From Anaerocolumna sp. AGMB13025 (GTDB lineage Bacteria; Bacillota; Clostridia; Lachnospirales; Lachnospiraceae), in contig NZ_CP121445.1 of the NCBI RefSeq assembly GCF_029689925.1, positions 244,001 through 308,000 of the forward strand: DNA of 64,000 nt. Reading direction: 5' to 3'. A program made the translations under genes and the position numbers. Below, one piece after another: positions 63,925 through 64,000 of this stretch (within the stretch, counting starts at the first letter, position 1; every line of letters starts with the position of its first letter). The notes under the pieces are model-generated. The model saw nothing but the letters and a program-made list of their open reading frames with translations, made no database searches and was not told the DNA's origin.

Positions 63925-64000
63925 ATGAAAAAGATATCAATAAAAGGTGCTTTAAAGGCTGTTGTGGCAGTGGCATCACTTGCTTTATTAATGACAGCTA
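63925..64000 (+). CDS. N-terminal signal peptide of a secreted protein (partial)
   Basis: ATG 63925 follows GAGAGGG and encodes MKKISIKGALKAVVAVASLA, continuing LLMTA at the window edge. This is a basic start followed by a hydrophobic core, as in a signal peptide. The mature protein lies outside the window. Confidence 0.65.
   Translation, partial: MKKISIKGALKAVVAVASLALLMTA

Overview
The window looks like a chromosomal segment from a low-GC, anaerobic, carbohydrate-degrading member of the Clostridia, most probably a Lachnospiraceae (Anaerocolumna / Lachnoclostridium type). The evidence is the codon use, the strong GGAGG ribosome-binding sites, a rubredoxin-first 'reverse' rubrerythrin beside a PerR-type regulator, a cellobiose 2-epimerase / GH130 phosphorylase pair, a secreted GH16 lichenase, and small families common in Clostridia (DUF951, CD3324, staygreen, WG-repeat, BspA-like LRR proteins). 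This placement is inferred from gene content; no rRNA is present.

Layout. 0-5 kb: tail of an unknown gene, a coiled-coil protein of unknown role, then beta-mannan disaccharide salvage (cellobiose 2-epimerase and 4-O-beta-mannosylglucose phosphorylase). 5-8.4 kb: peroxide defence (rubrerythrin and PerR with matching operator-like sites), a hemolysin III/TrhA membrane protein and a DUF951 protein. 8.4-16.5 kb, minus strand: a surface-polymer acylation cluster that resembles dlt (adenylating ligase, carrier protein, MBOAT acyltransferase, SGNH/DltD-like protein). It also has an Asp/Glu-racemase-family gene and a secreted transglutaminase-like protein, so the transferred group may not be D-alanine. 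17-24 kb: ROK fructokinase, TIM-barrel sugar epimerase, tocopherol-cyclase-like protein, MscS channel, nitronate-monooxygenase-type flavoprotein. 24.5-25.6 kb: the conserved rpsF-ssb-rpsR operon.

25.6-32.3 kb is an AT-rich accessory island inserted at the 3' end of rpsR. The last codons of rpsR and its terminator are repeated about 6.5 kb downstream (an attL/attR-like pair), and a decayed tyrosine integrase follows each repeat. Cargo: two orphan membrane proteins and a three-gene ABC-three-component (ABC-3C) module (nuclease-like N protein, small middle component, DUF2326 SMC-like ATPase), a predicted anti-phage/conflict system.

32.9-41.3 kb: GH16 lichenase, ferric-reductase-like membrane protein, WG-repeat protein, chemoreceptor, XRE regulator, a short transcript with two 20-codon ORFs, CD3324 protein and a zinc-ribbon protein. 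41.9-47.8 kb: a complete Opp/Dpp peptide ABC transporter. 48.9-57.3 kb: second WG-repeat protein, staygreen protein, large LRR/BIG2/Fn3 surface protein, lipoprotein, a decayed papain-like peptidase and a membrane-anchored protein. 58-63.2 kb: a BceRS-BceAB-like two-component/ABC system, followed by small secreted proteins.

The intergenic DNA is unusual. It holds at least two families of 190-280 bp foldback (MITE-like) elements, one ~60-105 bp structured dispersed repeat in four copies, and about ten short tandem-repeat arrays, each with its own unit.
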